From Nitrospira sp. (lineage in GTDB: Bacteria; Nitrospirota; Nitrospiria; Nitrospirales; Nitrospiraceae): a stretch of DNA of 64,000 bases. The stretch spans positions 1-64,000 of the forward strand of contig JAOUHJ010000011.1 in the NCBI GenBank assembly GCA_029865225.1, written 5' to 3'. A program made the position numbers and the translations under genes. Numbering within the stretch: the first letter of the stretch is position 1; every line of letters begins with the position of its first letter. The notes below the pieces were generated by a model, which was given only the letters and a program-made list of their open reading frames with translations, was not told the DNA's origin and did no database searches. Below are positions 19,064 to 28,571 of this stretch, piece after piece.

Positions 19064-19265
19064 GGATTGACACTCCTGCTAGAAAAGGCCTTTCGCTTTT
19101 CATCGCCAGCCATCTACGATTCGAGTGGTTTCATCACGTGGAAGTATACTGAGTGCGCGTGCAGGCTGGTTCTACGCGGATAGAGTGGGTCACTACGATG
19201 CGGGCACGTCGACCATCCCGGCTGAGATTACCAAGCTGCCTGGTAGATGTGACTCGCCAATCGGT

Positions 19266-20480
19266 TTAACCGATCGCGGACGCCATCGTAAAGATCGGCA
19301 AATACATGGCCACCACGATGAATCCGACCGTCGTACCCAGGAACACCATCATCATGGGCTCCAACAGCGCCGTGAGATTTCCGACTGCCTCATCGACTTC
19401 ATCTTCATAAAAGTCGGCGATCTTTCCGAGCATGGTGTCCAACGCGCCGGTCGACTCTCCGACTGAAATCATGTGCGTCACCATTTTAGGGAACGTACCG
19501 CTTTTTGCCAGAGGATCTGCGATGGTTTTCCCTCCGCTGATGCTGACTTTAGCGTCGAGCAGAGCCCCTTCCACAACTTTATTGCCTGACGTTTTTGCGC
19601 AAATCGTCAGCGCATCCAACAAGGGAACCCCGCTTGCCAGCAGGGTGCCGAGCGTTCTCGTAAATTTCGCCACCGACGCTTTCCTGATCAGGTCTCCGAA
19701 CACGGGGAGCTTCAGCAACAGCTTATCGATCGCCAGCCTCCCTTGTGGGGTCGCATAGTACTTTTTGATCGACACCACCGTCCCGATGATGACGGCGAGA
19801 ATGATGTACCAATTGCCTTGCACGAAGTTGCTCATATCGATGACGAGCTGCGTCGGCGCGGGCAAGGCCATCTTTCCGCCGGACATTTCCTTGAACATCT
19901 TTTCGAATACCGGGATCACCCAGATCATCAACACGGTAATGACGATCGCCGCGATACCGACGATAGCCGCAGGATAGACCATGGCACTCTTGATCTGCCC
20001 CTTGAGTTTCATCGCCTTTTCGATGTGCTTCGAGAGGCGGCTCAAAATGGTATCGAGCAACCCGCCCACTTCACCGGCGTGGACCATGTTGACGTACAAA
20101 TCATCGAAGATTTTCGGATGCTTGTGGAGCGCATCGGAAAAAGTCGAGCCTCCTTCGACCTGGACTCGGATCTCACCCACGGATTTTCTCAATGCTGCGT
20201 TTTCCGATTGCGTGGAAAGGATTTCGAGGCATTGAATTAGCGGCAGCCCGGCATTGATCATCGTCCCGAATTGCCTCGTAAATACCACCAGATCTTTTTC
20301 ACTCACGCCGCTGCCGAAACTGAGGCTGAACCTCTCCTTGGCAGCCTTTTCCTCAAGACTGGTCACGACCACGCTTTGCTTGCGTAATTGCTCAACGGCC
20401 TCATCGCGTGACTTGGCGACGAGCTCACCTTTTTTCACCGCACCCGACCGACTCCGCCCAACGTACGCAAACGTGGCCAT
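19266..20480 (-). CDS. pilC: Type IV pilus / type II secretion inner-membrane platform protein (PilC/GspF)
   Basis: 404 residues, the family length. Two tandem T2SF domains are seen, each starting near FTRQFGTMINAGLPLIQCLEIL and FTRTLGTLLASGVPLLDALTI, with three membrane helices (near 170-190, 215-235 and 375-400). The N-terminal domain AYVGRSRSGAVKKGELVAKSRDEAVEQLRKQ is also typical. It has a strong promoter just upstream and appears to be transcribed alone, apart from its pilus partners. Confidence 0.93.
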   Translation of the reverse strand: MATFAYVGRSRSGAVKKGELVAKSRDEAVEQLRKQSVVVTSLEEKAAKERFSLSFGSGVSEKDLVVFTRQFGTMINAGLPLIQCLEILSTQSENAALRKSVGEIRVQVEGGSTFSDALHKHPKIFDDLYVNMVHAGEVGGLLDTILSRLSKHIEKAMKLKGQIKSAMVYPAAIVGIAAIVITVLMIWVIPVFEKMFKEMSGGKMALPAPTQLVIDMSNFVQGNWYIILAVIIGTVVSIKKYYATPQGRLAIDKLLLKLPVFGDLIRKASVAKFTRTLGTLLASGVPLLDALTICAKTSGNKVVEGALLDAKVSISGGKTIADPLAKSGTFPKMVTHMISVGESTGALDTMLGKIADFYEDEVDEAVGNLTALLEPMMMVFLGTTVGFIVVAMYLPIFTMASAIG

Positions 20481-20544
20481 AGCGTGTGTATCCTGTTGTG
20501 GCTTCCTTGAGCCGTTTATGGAAAATGCCTAGGACTACGAATTG

Positions 20545-20573
20545 AGTCTACTGGGGGGTCGAAAACCTGTCAA
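20545..20573 (-). promoter_or_regulatory. Sigma-70-type promoter for pilC
   Basis: On the minus strand TTGACA (20573-20568), a 17-base spacer and TAGACT (20550-20545). Transcription would start near 20538, about 58 bases before the pilC ATG. Confidence 0.65.
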
Positions 20574-20628
20574 AAACTATTGAATTATTTACACGCACCA
20601 CATCACGAACCCGTCGCGACTACCGACG

Positions 20629-21171
20629 CTAGGCAGGCGGAGGCGCAGCGTTGGTGTCGCGAAACCCTCGGTAGAGATAATGTAGGCCTGAGGCAAGGGT
20701 GAAGCCGACCATCAGCATGAGCAGTGGCGTGAGCATGGCGAGATCAATCCCGCGCCACGTTAAGAGAACCACCAGAAGAACGTAGCTCAATTGCAGCAGG
20801 GTCGTGCCTTTTCCGAGAAAAGTCGGCTTAACGTTGATCTGTGTGTTTGTGACATGGGCCACCGCCGTGCCCAAGAGCAGTATTAAGTCCCGACTGACGA
20901 CAAGAATCACAAGCCATGAGGGAATCAGATGCAACACGGCAAGTGAAATAAAGCTCGAGGTCAGGAGGACTTTGTCCGCCAGAGGATCGAGTAGTGTGCC
21001 CAATCTCGTGCGCTGATTGAGCTTACGTGCAAGGTGCCCATCGATCGCATCTGTCAGGCCTGCCGTGAGAAGAATCGCCAGGGCATACCCATAGGCCCCG
21101 TAGGTCATAAATCCGATATAGACCGGGACCAGGAGAATACGGAGAATCGTGAGGCTATTGGGGATGTTCAT
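20629..21171 (-). CDS. pgsA: CDP-diacylglycerol--glycerol-3-phosphate 3-phosphatidyltransferase
   Basis: 180 residues with about five membrane helices. The CDP-alcohol phosphotransferase signature is complete: DAIDGHLAR, eight residues, then GTLLDPLAD, with all the metal-binding aspartates. The start MNIPNSLTILRILLVPVYI is typical of PgsA, which commits CDP-DAG to phosphatidylglycerol. It has its own promoter in a divergent promoter pair. Confidence 0.93.
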   Translation of the reverse strand: MNIPNSLTILRILLVPVYIGFMTYGAYGYALAILLTAGLTDAIDGHLARKLNQRTRLGTLLDPLADKVLLTSSFISLAVLHLIPSWLVILVVSRDLILLLGTAVAHVTNTQINVKPTFLGKGTTLLQLSYVLLVVLLTWRGIDLAMLTPLLMLMVGFTLASGLHYLYRGFRDTNAAPPPA

Positions 21172-21219
21172 ACGGCGAGGTTAGATAGGTCTTCACTTAG
21201 ATCCGGTGAAAATGGCCAA

Positions 21220-21248
21220 ATCATAGTAATCGAAGTCACTGTTGTCAA
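21220..21248 (-). promoter_or_regulatory. Sigma-70-type promoter for pgsA
   Basis: On the minus strand TTGACA (21248-21243), 17 bases, TATGAT (21225-21220). About 50 bases upstream of the pgsA start. Confidence 0.65.
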
Positions 21249-21252
21249 CGAG

Positions 21253-21282
21253 TTGCAAGGATCGATGACCCGCTCTTATAAT
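21253..21282 (+). promoter_or_regulatory. Sigma-70-type promoter for the small gene at 21329
   Basis: TTGCAA (21253-21258), 18 bases, TATAAT (21277-21282). It is back to back with the pgsA promoter: the two -35 boxes are only four bases apart. Confidence 0.65.
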
Positions 21283-21328
21283 ACGCGCAGTCTCGTTATT
21301 AACCGCTCTGAAGAGGACGTGAATCGAT

Positions 21329-21646
21329 ATGAGTACCTTGCCGCTGATGTTCAAGAAGGAAGGATTGGTCGAGAAGCATCAGGTTGAAGGTGTGGATCCG
21401 AGCGACCGCTATTTCAACCGCATGATACTCGTGAGTCGGACGGCAACAGGATATTCAGCCAAGGTGATGTACGAAGCCTTCATCGTTGAAAGCCGATCGC
21501 ACTCGACCATCGCCGCAGCGGTGAAGGAGCTCGTGGGGAAACTTCAGGAGTCAGGGTTCAGTCGTTTACGGACCAGGGCCAATTTCAAGGGGACACGCTA
21601 TCTCGCTGAGAAGGAGACGTGGATCGACTACCCAGACCTGCCTTGA
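21329..21646 (+). CDS. Small conserved-looking hypothetical protein
   Basis: 105 residues, soluble, no signal peptide. The core reads RYFNRMILVSRTATGYSAKVMYEAFIVESRSHSTIAAAVKELVGKLQESGF, which suggests a small alpha/beta fold with a helix of the AAVKELVGKL type. No family recognised. The gene has a good promoter (21253-21282) and an AGAGGA ribosome site. Its 3' end overlaps the convergent serine-hydrolase gene by 19 bases. Confidence 0.7.
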   Translation: MSTLPLMFKKEGLVEKHQVEGVDPSDRYFNRMILVSRTATGYSAKVMYEAFIVESRSHSTIAAAVKELVGKLQESGFSRLRTRANFKGTRYLAEKETWIDYPDLP

Positions 21647-22851
21647 CCGGAGCCTACGAATTCGCGATACACCAAGTCATGAATCATTGGTCGAAACTCT
21701 CGGATAACCTCACTTTTTCTTGTCGGATGCACTCGATTCGATAGCAGGACAACCTCTAGGTCCTGTTCGGGGTCTATCCAGACTGACGTTCCGGTATAGC
21801 CCAGATGGCCGAACGATCGATCCGAAAAATATTTCCCCGACGACGACGGTACTGATGGCGTATCCCAACCAAGAGCCCAGCTGGAGGACCCTGCTTGGTT
21901 CTGTCTTCGGGTGAACTCTTGCGCGAGGTCTTGAGGGAGGAGAGAACTTCGTCCATGGTATGCCTGCATCCACATATCGGTGATCGCCAAGACGGCATCA
22001 GCCGTCCCGAATAACCCCGCATGACCGGCCTCGCCACCCAACACCGCTGCATTCTCATCATGCACTTCTCCATGGAGAAGCCGGCCTCGCCACGGATCTA
22101 CTTCTGTCGGCGCGACGCCGCCCTCTTTCGTCTTCGCTTCCAGAAACTCCGCTAACCGCTCCTGCAAAACGAATCCCACCCTAGGTTCACCCAATGATGC
22201 CAGGATGCGCTCCTTAAAAAATACACTCAGCGACTGTCCGACGCAGCGCTCAATGATGAAGCCGAGCAGCATGAAGCCAAGATCGCTATAGAGGCTGCGT
22301 GTGCCTCGTTCATAGATCAGACCTTCAGACCGAATACAGTCGAGCATGGACTGTTTTGCAGCGGCTCGTTCTTCATGTGACGCAGGAACTCGCCCACTCA
22401 CATTCAGTCGTTCGTAGTAGCCTCGCCACCCTGGTAACCCGGACGCATGGGTCAACAGGTGACGAAGCGTGACCGAACCGATCGGAGCATCGGCACATTC
22501 AGGAAGATAGTCGGCTACTCGATCCCCAAGACCGCAGCGACCATTCTGGATTAGCATCGCTAGAGACGTGCCCGTCACCAAGGGCTTGGTCAATGACGCG
22601 AGATCATACGTCGTCGATGGGATGACGGGGAGCCCAGGCGGAGACGTGGAGAGCCTGCCAGTAGAAAAGTGAACAACCGATCTGTCCCTATGTCGCACGG
22701 CCAAGACCGCTCCGGGAAACACTCCCTCCGTAACGGCTTGATCGAGCGCTGATTGAACAGTTCGCAGATCAGGCATGGAGATGATGGCCATTCCGATAGA
22801 CGCGATCGACTCGATGACCTCTCGCCCATCGGCATTGCCATCGGATATCAC
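21628..22851 (-). CDS. Serine hydrolase, beta-lactamase/class C (EstB/AmpC-like) family
   Basis: 407 residues from a GTG two bases after the divIVA stop; an ATG at 22776 is also possible, as the domain begins right after it. The active-site motifs of the penicillin-binding fold are seen: SLTK (nucleophile near residue 86), LYSDLGF as the YxN-like motif, and GHLGYTG near the C-terminus as the HxG motif. No signal peptide is visible, so it is probably cytoplasmic. Family members act as esterases or D-aminopeptidases; the substrate is unknown. Last gene of the dcw run. Confidence 0.85.
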   Translation of the reverse strand: MISDGNADGREVIESIASIGMAIISMPDLRTVQSALDQAVTEGVFPGAVLAVRHRDRSVVHFSTGRLSTSPPGLPVIPSTTYDLASLTKPLVTGTSLAMLIQNGRCGLGDRVADYLPECADAPIGSVTLRHLLTHASGLPGWRGYYERLNVSGRVPASHEERAAAKQSMLDCIRSEGLIYERGTRSLYSDLGFMLLGFIIERCVGQSLSVFFKERILASLGEPRVGFVLQERLAEFLEAKTKEGGVAPTEVDPWRGRLLHGEVHDENAAVLGGEAGHAGLFGTADAVLAITDMWMQAYHGRSSLLPQDLAQEFTRRQNQAGSSSWALGWDTPSVPSSSGKYFSDRSFGHLGYTGTSVWIDPEQDLEVVLLSNRVHPTRKSEVIREFRPMIHDLVYREFVGSGQGRSG

Positions 22852-22853
22852 AA

Positions 22854-23366
22854 TTACCGGGCAGGAGTCGACTCACCTTCCATCTTTTCCTCACGGATGG
22901 TGTTATGCTCCTGGTAGGCTTCGCTGGCCTCGATATCCAGCATCCTCTCAAACGTATTCAATGTCGCGCGCATTCGTTCCACCATGAGTAACCGTTGCTT
23001 CTGCAGGACGGCAAGGTCTCGCTGCGTATTTCCCAGCTCGGCACGAGCCTGTCGAAACAGCTCACCGGCTTTCAACTCTGCTTCTTTGACGATCAGATCG
23101 GCATCTCGTTGAGCACTTCGCTTGACATCGTCCGCCAACGACTGTGCCGACACCAGCGTATTGGATAACGTCGCCTCAGTTCGTTTGAGTTCCGACACTT
23201 GCTGCTCAAGCGAGTCAATACGGTCACGCAACGTCGCATTGTCACGATTCAAAAACTCGACCGTTTGCGAAATGTCCTCGAGAAAGCGGTTGACCTCATC
23301 ACGGTCATAGCCACGAAGTTTGACCTGAAAAACCATCTGTTGAATGTCGAGTGGTGTAATCTTCAT
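22854..23366 (-). CDS. divIVA: DivIVA-domain protein
   Basis: 170 residues. The N-terminal motif ITPLDIQQMVFQVKLRGYDRDEVNRFLEDI is the DivIVA lipid-binding start; the rest is coiled coil (LRDRIDSLEQQVSELKRTEATL and on). DivIVA-like proteins mark curved membranes and poles. Its place behind ftsZ, yggS, proC and yggT matches the order seen in Gram-positive and some other phyla. The start ATG at 23366 follows yggT by 21 bases. Confidence 0.9.
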   Translation of the reverse strand: MKITPLDIQQMVFQVKLRGYDRDEVNRFLEDISQTVEFLNRDNATLRDRIDSLEQQVSELKRTEATLSNTLVSAQSLADDVKRSAQRDADLIVKEAELKAGELFRQARAELGNTQRDLAVLQKQRLLMVERMRATLNTFERMLDIEASEAYQEHNTIREEKMEGESTPAR

Positions 23367-23387
23367 GGCATCCTCCCCAATATGAAC

Positions 23388-23684
23388 TCAGTTCATTCGT
23401 AACGCTGCATCCTTAATCGACTGGACAACGGCGATTTGCAGGAACCAGATCGCTGCGATAGCAATCAGTGGCGACAGGTCGATCCCCAGCCCCAAGCTGA
23501 GTCGCCGTCGGATTGGCGCGAGTACTGGTTCCGTTGCACGGCCCAAGAATTGAACGATAGGATTCCACGGATCCGGGTTCACCCACGAGATGAGTGCCCG
23601 CGCAATGATGATCCAACTATAAAAGGTCAATAAATAGTCTAACACTGTCGCCAGGCCCAACAAGGTATTTCCCATTACAAACAT
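23388..23684 (-). CDS. yggT: YggT-family membrane protein
   Basis: 98 residues with hydrophobic helices at both ends and the conserved middle SWVNPDPWNPIVQFLGRATEPVLAPIRR. Its role is thought to touch osmotic tolerance and division, but is not settled. It shares its first base with the last base of proC's stop region and sits between proC and divIVA. Confidence 0.9.
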   Translation of the reverse strand: MFVMGNTLLGLATVLDYLLTFYSWIIIARALISWVNPDPWNPIVQFLGRATEPVLAPIRRRLSLGLGIDLSPLIAIAAIWFLQIAVVQSIKDAALRMN

Positions 23685-24502
23685 CAGCCTCCAAGCTCCT
23701 TGGAACGTTTCGTCGCAGTTTCAATCGCATCGATGAGTACGGCTCGAACCCCTCCCTGTTCCAAGCGATGCAGACCGGCCATGGTCGTTCCGCCGGGAGA
23801 GGTCACTTGATCTTTCAGTCGAGCCGGATGCTGTCCAGTCTCCAACACCATACGCGCAGCCCCGAGCACGGTTTGCGCCGCAAGCAGACTGGCCGTCTCG
23901 CGTGGCAACCCCATTTTCACCCCACCGTCAGTCATCGCTTCAATCATGAGAAAGACGTACGCAGGCCCGCTTCCACTCAATCCGGTGACGGCATCCATCA
24001 GCTGTTCCTGAATCCTGACGACTCGGCCGACCGATCGGAGGATTCCCTCGGCACACGCGACTGCTTCCTCCTCAAGATTCGGTCCGATTGCCAACGCCGT
24101 AATGCCTTCACCGACCATGGCCGGTGTGTTGGGCATCGCACGGATGATACGTACGGCAGGGCCGCACAGGTCTCTGATACGATCGATCGTGACGCCAGCC
24201 GCTACGGAAATCACCAGGTGATTCGTCAACACCTCACGAATTCCCGTGAGGGCATCGACTATCACCTGTGGCTTCACAGCCAGCATAACGACGTCGCTCA
24301 GAGCGACGACCTCATGGTTCGCGGCACTGATCTGAACTCCGTATCGTGTCTTGAGATGATCCAACCGGCCCCTATCAGGATCCGCCACATGGATCTGGTC
24401 AGGGCGGTACCACTTCGCCGAGAGCACGCCATTGATCAGCGCCTCGGCCATACGACCACCGCCGAGAAACCCCAGCTTCTGTGTGGGGGCCGTCTTAGAC
24501 AT
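23684..24502 (-). CDS. proC: Pyrroline-5-carboxylate reductase
   Basis: 272 residues from the ATG at 24502; the frame is open up to 24598 but the extra residues are not protein-like. It makes proline from P5C with NAD(P)H. Markers are the Rossmann loop LGFLGGGRMAEALI and the late LKDQVTSPGGTTMAGLHRLE signature. It overlaps yggS by eight bases. Confidence 0.95.
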   Translation of the reverse strand: MSKTAPTQKLGFLGGGRMAEALINGVLSAKWYRPDQIHVADPDRGRLDHLKTRYGVQISAANHEVVALSDVVMLAVKPQVIVDALTGIREVLTNHLVISVAAGVTIDRIRDLCGPAVRIIRAMPNTPAMVGEGITALAIGPNLEEEAVACAEGILRSVGRVVRIQEQLMDAVTGLSGSGPAYVFLMIEAMTDGGVKMGLPRETASLLAAQTVLGAARMVLETGQHPARLKDQVTSPGGTTMAGLHRLEQGGVRAVLIDAIETATKRSKELGG

Positions 24503-25208
24503 GGCGTGTCCCGAAAATCGCGGTGCCGACCCGAACGAGTGTCGCGCCTTCCTCAATGGCGACCTCATAGTCGTTCGACATGCCCATCGACAGTTCATCC
24601 ATCTTCACAGATGGGATCCTGCATGCTGCGATCTGTTGAGCCAACTCGTGAAGTTTTCGAAAGTACGGCCGGACCGAATCAGGGTGATCAGTCTGTGGAG
24701 GAATAGTCATCAAGCCTCTAATACCGATGTGAGAAAACTCCGCCATGGTGGTGACGGCCTGGGTCACATCAGCCGGAGAAAACCCGGCTTTCGTTGGTTC
24801 GTTTCCAATATTGACCTCGATCAAGACACTCTGATGGCAACCGGCTTCTCCGGCTCGTCGATCGATTTCCTGAGCCAGCTCCACACTGTCCACCGAATGA
24901 ATCATCTCGAAGAGGCCGATCACCGATCGCACCTTCCTGCGCTGGAGTTGTCCAAGAAAATGCCATCGCACCGGTGCCTCCGAGAACGCGGCTACTTTGG
25001 GAAGCGCCTCCTGAACACGATTCTCGCCTAAGATCGTTAAGCCGGCACTGACTCCTTCCTTCATACGGTCGACTGTGACGGTTTTTGTTGCGGCCACCAG
25101 GCGAACGCTCCCCGCAGGACGTCCCGCTCTCTCCTCAGCCGACCGAATCTTCGCCAGTACCGATTGGACGCGTTGGGCAATCGTCCCTTCAACGAGCGCT
25201 TCCATCAC
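24495..25208 (-). CDS. yggS: PLP homeostasis protein, YggS/PROSC family
   Basis: 237 residues, a fold-type III PLP protein without known catalytic activity. The PLP lysine is in VRLVAATKTV; also LGENRVQEALPKV, WHFLGQLQRRKV and LSMGMSNDYEVAIEEGATLVRVGTAIFG. It is coupled to proC, a usual pairing. Confidence 0.96.
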   Translation of the reverse strand: MMEALVEGTIAQRVQSVLAKIRSAEERAGRPAGSVRLVAATKTVTVDRMKEGVSAGLTILGENRVQEALPKVAAFSEAPVRWHFLGQLQRRKVRSVIGLFEMIHSVDSVELAQEIDRRAGEAGCHQSVLIEVNIGNEPTKAGFSPADVTQAVTTMAEFSHIGIRGLMTIPPQTDHPDSVRPYFRKLHELAQQIAACRIPSVKMDELSMGMSNDYEVAIEEGATLVRVGTAIFGTRHV

Positions 25209-25289
25209 CCTTCCTCATGCATCGTGTCCATTTCTTTGAGTGAACCGTCTCTAGGCTAGGGGGCACAGGCAACAATGACCGACAGCAGT

Positions 25290-26048
25290 TTACCTTCGAC
25301 TCAACGGCAAGCCAATCGCACTTACCATGGTACCGTTCACTTTCCCCTCTCGGCGATACGAAAAAAAGAGATCGTCATGACAAATCGTACAGAGATTAAC
25401 GGTCGTCACACGCTGCGGAGCAGCGCCATGCGTCCGCACTTGGTCGTGGATAAGGGCCTTCAAGTCCAAATGTGCGCTCCCACCCTTCCGGTTGTGAACC
25501 ACTTTTTCCCAACCGGACCATCCTTTGCGCAGGCCCTCTAACACCGGCTCATCCACCTCGTAGCAGCAGGCGCCTGCAGATGGGCCGATACTGATCCGCA
25601 CCTGGTCCGGGCGTGACCCGAAACACGACTCCAAGAGGGCCATCGTTTTAGGGACGATGCCTGCCACGGCCCCTCGCCAACCAGCATGGACCGCAGCCAC
25701 CACTCGATGTACGGGATCATGCATCAAGACTGGAACACAGTCCGCCGTCCGCACCGCCACCATCACGCCTGGTTGATCGGTCACCAGTGCGTCCCATCCT
25801 CCGGCAAATCGATCGGTTGGCGTCAGCGCACGATCCACCACAAGTGCTTCCGTTCCATGAACCTGCTTCACCGTCAGCGTCCAGGATGCGGCTCCTGCCC
25901 CGGCTACCCCCTGTCGAGGAACACCAAGTTCAAGATCCAGCCCGGTAGCATGCTGCCGAGTGCCAAAAAAGTGCCGAATCCGATTTCGGGTATCCGAAAA
26001 TGCTGGTACGGTTATGAATGATGTTCCCGCCATATCGATTCTCACCAT
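25290..26048 (-). CDS. pgeF: Peptidoglycan editing factor PgeF (YfiH, laccase-domain)
   Basis: 252 residues. The family motifs are complete: KQVHGTEALVV, VRTADCVPVLM and VVAAVHAGWRGAVAGI, giving the His-Cys-His metal site. YfiH/PgeF removes wrongly built L-Ser muropeptides in E. coli. It stands right after ftsZ. Confidence 0.93.
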   Translation of the reverse strand: MVRIDMAGTSFITVPAFSDTRNRIRHFFGTRQHATGLDLELGVPRQGVAGAGAASWTLTVKQVHGTEALVVDRALTPTDRFAGGWDALVTDQPGVMVAVRTADCVPVLMHDPVHRVVAAVHAGWRGAVAGIVPKTMALLESCFGSRPDQVRISIGPSAGACCYEVDEPVLEGLRKGWSGWEKVVHNRKGGSAHLDLKALIHDQVRTHGAAPQRVTTVNLCTICHDDLFFSYRREGKVNGTMVSAIGLPLSRR

Positions 26049-26074
26049 TCCGTCATCAGATGAGCAAGACGAAA

Positions 26075-27271
26075 TTAGTCTGCTTGCTTACGAAGAAACG
26101 TCGGGACGTCCCACTCATCCTCACCTGTCAGTGCAGCTCGATCCGCCGACTCTCGTGCTTCACTTATACGCCTCAAATATGTCGGGCGGTCGAGATCCTT
26201 TATCGGTCGCTCTGTCCCAAGGGAGGCGACGACGCCGGCCAGCACTGGTTGGATCGGCTTGGTCAGCCGATTTGGTGCTCGATCTGCCTCAGTCCCGGCA
26301 ATCGCCAGATTCTCGTCCCGTTCAAATCCGGTGGCAATGACCGTAATGATCAATTCCTCACCAATGTCTGGATTAATGACCTGCCCGACGATGATGTTCG
26401 CCTCGGGATCCGCCGTCTGCTGAATAATAGACGCTGCTTCCTCAATCTCATGCAACGACATGCTGGGGCCTCCAGTAATATTGAGGAGTACTCCGCGGGC
26501 TCCCTCAACACTTCCCTCCTCCAGGAGAGGGCTGCACATCGCTTTTTGTGCGGCTTCGATCGCCCGATTCTGTCCCTGAGCAACGCCCATCCCCATTACC
26601 GCACGACCAGTATGCGACATCACGGTGCGGACGTCGGCGAAATCCACATTCACATGACCGGTTGTCGTGATGACATCGGCGATGCCTTGAATGGCCTGAC
26701 GGAGGACATCGTCCGCCACCTTGAATGCTTCGAGGAGCGGAGTGGCCTTATCCACAATGCCCAGCAGTCGCTGGTTAGGAATGACGAGCAAGGTGTCGAC
26801 ATGTCGACGTAGTTCTCGGATTCCTTCTTCGGCATGCTTGTGTCGACGCTGCCCTTCATACTGAAAGGGCTTCGTGACGACACCGACCGTGAGAATCCCC
26901 ATCTCTCGGGCAATGCTGGCCACAATCGGCGCGGCACCGGTTCCTGTTCCTCCACCCATTCCGGCGGTGACAAAGACCATATCCGCACCGTCGATACATT
27001 CACGGATATGCTCCCGACTTTCGAGCGCCGCATCCCGTCCGATTTCGGGTTTCGCCCCTGCGCCCAGGCCACGAGTCCGATCGGGCCCGAGTTGTATCTT
27101 ATAGGGGGCCAAGGATCGATCGAGCGCCTGAAGGTCGGTGTTACTCGCGATAAAATCCACACGAGCCAATCCGGAGGTGATCATGGTGTTAATGGCGTTG
27201 CATCCGGCCCCGCCGATTCCGATGACTTTGATACGGACCGGCGACAACACATCTTCTTGAAATGAGAACAT
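26075..27271 (-). CDS. ftsZ: Cell division GTPase FtsZ
   Basis: 398 residues from the ATG at 27271 (the frame runs on to 27451, but that part overlaps ftsA and is not FtsZ-like). The tubulin signature [12 protein letters not shown], the N-terminal [15 protein letters not shown], and a conserved C-terminal peptide [11 protein letters not shown] are all present. A variable linker of about 60 residues joins them. Located 58 bases after ftsA. Confidence 0.98.
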   Translation of the reverse strand: MFSFQEDVLSPVRIKVIGIGGAGCNAINTMITSGLARVDFIASNTDLQALDRSLAPYKIQLGPDRTRGLGAGAKPEIGRDAALESREHIRECIDGADMVFVTAGMGGGTGTGAAPIVASIAREMGILTVGVVTKPFQYEGQRRHKHAEEGIRELRRHVDTLLVIPNQRLLGIVDKATPLLEAFKVADDVLRQAIQGIADVITTTGHVNVDFADVRTVMSHTGRAVMGMGVAQGQNRAIEAAQKAMCSPLLEEGSVEGARGVLLNITGGPSMSLHEIEEAASIIQQTADPEANIIVGQVINPDIGEELIITVIATGFERDENLAIAGTEADRAPNRLTKPIQPVLAGVVASLGTERPIKDLDRPTYLRRISEARESADRAALTGEDEWDVPTFLRKQAD

Positions 27272-27329
27272 TGAGCCACCTCCTCCGATCACCCCGCAGG
27301 ACGACCACCGGCCTCCTGCCGGACCAAGG

Positions 27330-28571
27330 TTAAAAGATCTCCAGCACCTTCTTCGTCCATCCAAACATACGCGCCCAAGTTCCTCCATTGCGAAGCCCGG
27401 CTGTTTCCAATTCGTCGACATGTCGCCGACCGTGCAGCAACAAGCCCACACCGGTCGAATGGCTGGGATGACTCACTTGATCCCGAAGTGCCCCAACACC
27501 TGAGGGTACCCCTCGTCGAGCTGGTAGGTTTAAAACTTTTTCGGCCGCGTCAGGCATTCCGTCTAACAACGAGGTGCCTCCGGTGATCACCACGCCGGCA
27601 CCCAATATTCCTTCGTAGCCGGCACGGGTAATTTCCCTCCGCACCAGTTCAAACATTTCATCCACGCGGGGCTCCAAAATTTCGGCAACATCCCGCCGAG
27701 AAAATGTGCGCGCCGGGCGGTCCCCGACGGACAGCACTTCCACGATCTGATGGCCCGTCAGCAATTCCGTTCGGGCAATGCCATATTGCGTCTTGATCCT
27801 CTCTGCCTCGGTCTGCGACGTGATCAGGCCGAATGCCAAATCTCTGGTTAAATTCTGCCCCCCGATCGGAAGAACCGCTGAGTGCCGGATACTGCCGTCC
27901 AAGAAGATCGCGAGATCCGTGGTCCCTCCGCCCAAATCGACCATCGCCACGCCCAAGTCGCGCTCTTCTTGACTCAGCACAGCCTCACTTGAAGCAAGCG
28001 GCTGCAGGATGATGTCCACGACATCGAGCCCCGCTCGATTCACACATTTTACAATGTTCTGCGCAGAGGTCACAGCCCCAGTGATGACATGGACATTGAC
28101 TTCCAGTCGATGCCCTGACAAGCCCAATGGCTCGCGGACCCCTTCCTGCCCATCCACCATATATTCTCGGGGCAAGACGTGAAGGATCTTCCGTTCGTGA
28201 GGGATCACGGCCAAGGTACGCGCGCTTTCGATCGCCCGGTGGATATCCTCACGGGTCACCTCAGCTCGCTTGAGCGCCACCACACCCTTACAGTTTTCGG
28301 CGGAAATGTGGCTACCCGCGATGCCTGTATAGACCGAGTTAATCTGGACACCGGCCAGCAACTCCGCCTCTTCGACCGCCTTCTTGATCGATTCAACCGT
28401 GCTTTCGATATCAACCACGACACCTTTCCGTAGACCTCGTGAGGGACTCGACCCGACACCGATGATATTGAGCCCGCCGGCATCGGCAACTTCGGCGACG
28501 ATTGCGCAGATCTTCGTCGTTCCGATGTCGAGTCCAACAAGGATGTGATCTCGCTTCGACACGGCCATCAC
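27330..28571 (-). CDS. ftsA: Cell division protein FtsA
   Basis: 413 residues of the actin-like ATPase family: [15 protein letters not shown] at the start, [14 protein letters not shown] and [14 protein letters not shown], with the SHS2 (1C) insert. The C-terminus [12 protein letters not shown] is the amphipathic membrane-targeting helix that ties FtsZ to the membrane. Its start overlaps the ftsQ stop by four bases. Confidence 0.97.
   Translation of the reverse strand: MMAVSKRDHILVGLDIGTTKICAIVAEVADAGGLNIIGVGSSPSRGLRKGVVVDIESTVESIKKAVEEAELLAGVQINSVYTGIAGSHISAENCKGVVALKRAEVTREDIHRAIESARTLAVIPHERKILHVLPREYMVDGQEGVREPLGLSGHRLEVNVHVITGAVTSAQNIVKCVNRAGLDVVDIILQPLASSEAVLSQEERDLGVAMVDLGGGTTDLAIFLDGSIRHSAVLPIGGQNLTRDLAFGLITSQTEAERIKTQYGIARTELLTGHQIVEVLSVGDRPARTFSRRDVAEILEPRVDEMFELVRREITRAGYEGILGAGVVITGGTSLLDGMPDAAEKVLNLPARRGVPSGVGALRDQVSHPSHSTGVGLLLHGRRHVDELETAGLRNGGTWARMFGWTKKVLEIF

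Noticed and set aside
19064-19265. AAAGGCCTTT palindrome and a TATACT hexamer upstream of the PilS-like gene.
   Set aside because: The stem is short without a T-run and the TATACT has no matching -35, so neither a terminator nor a promoter is called.
25275-25541. Plus-strand frame of 88 codons inside pgeF.
   Set aside because: Antisense shadow of a clearly recognised gene.
27272-27451. FtsZ N-terminal extension of 60 residues.
   Set aside because: It overlaps ftsA, is Trp/Cys/Gly-rich noise, and the ATG at 27271 gives the standard FtsZ start.
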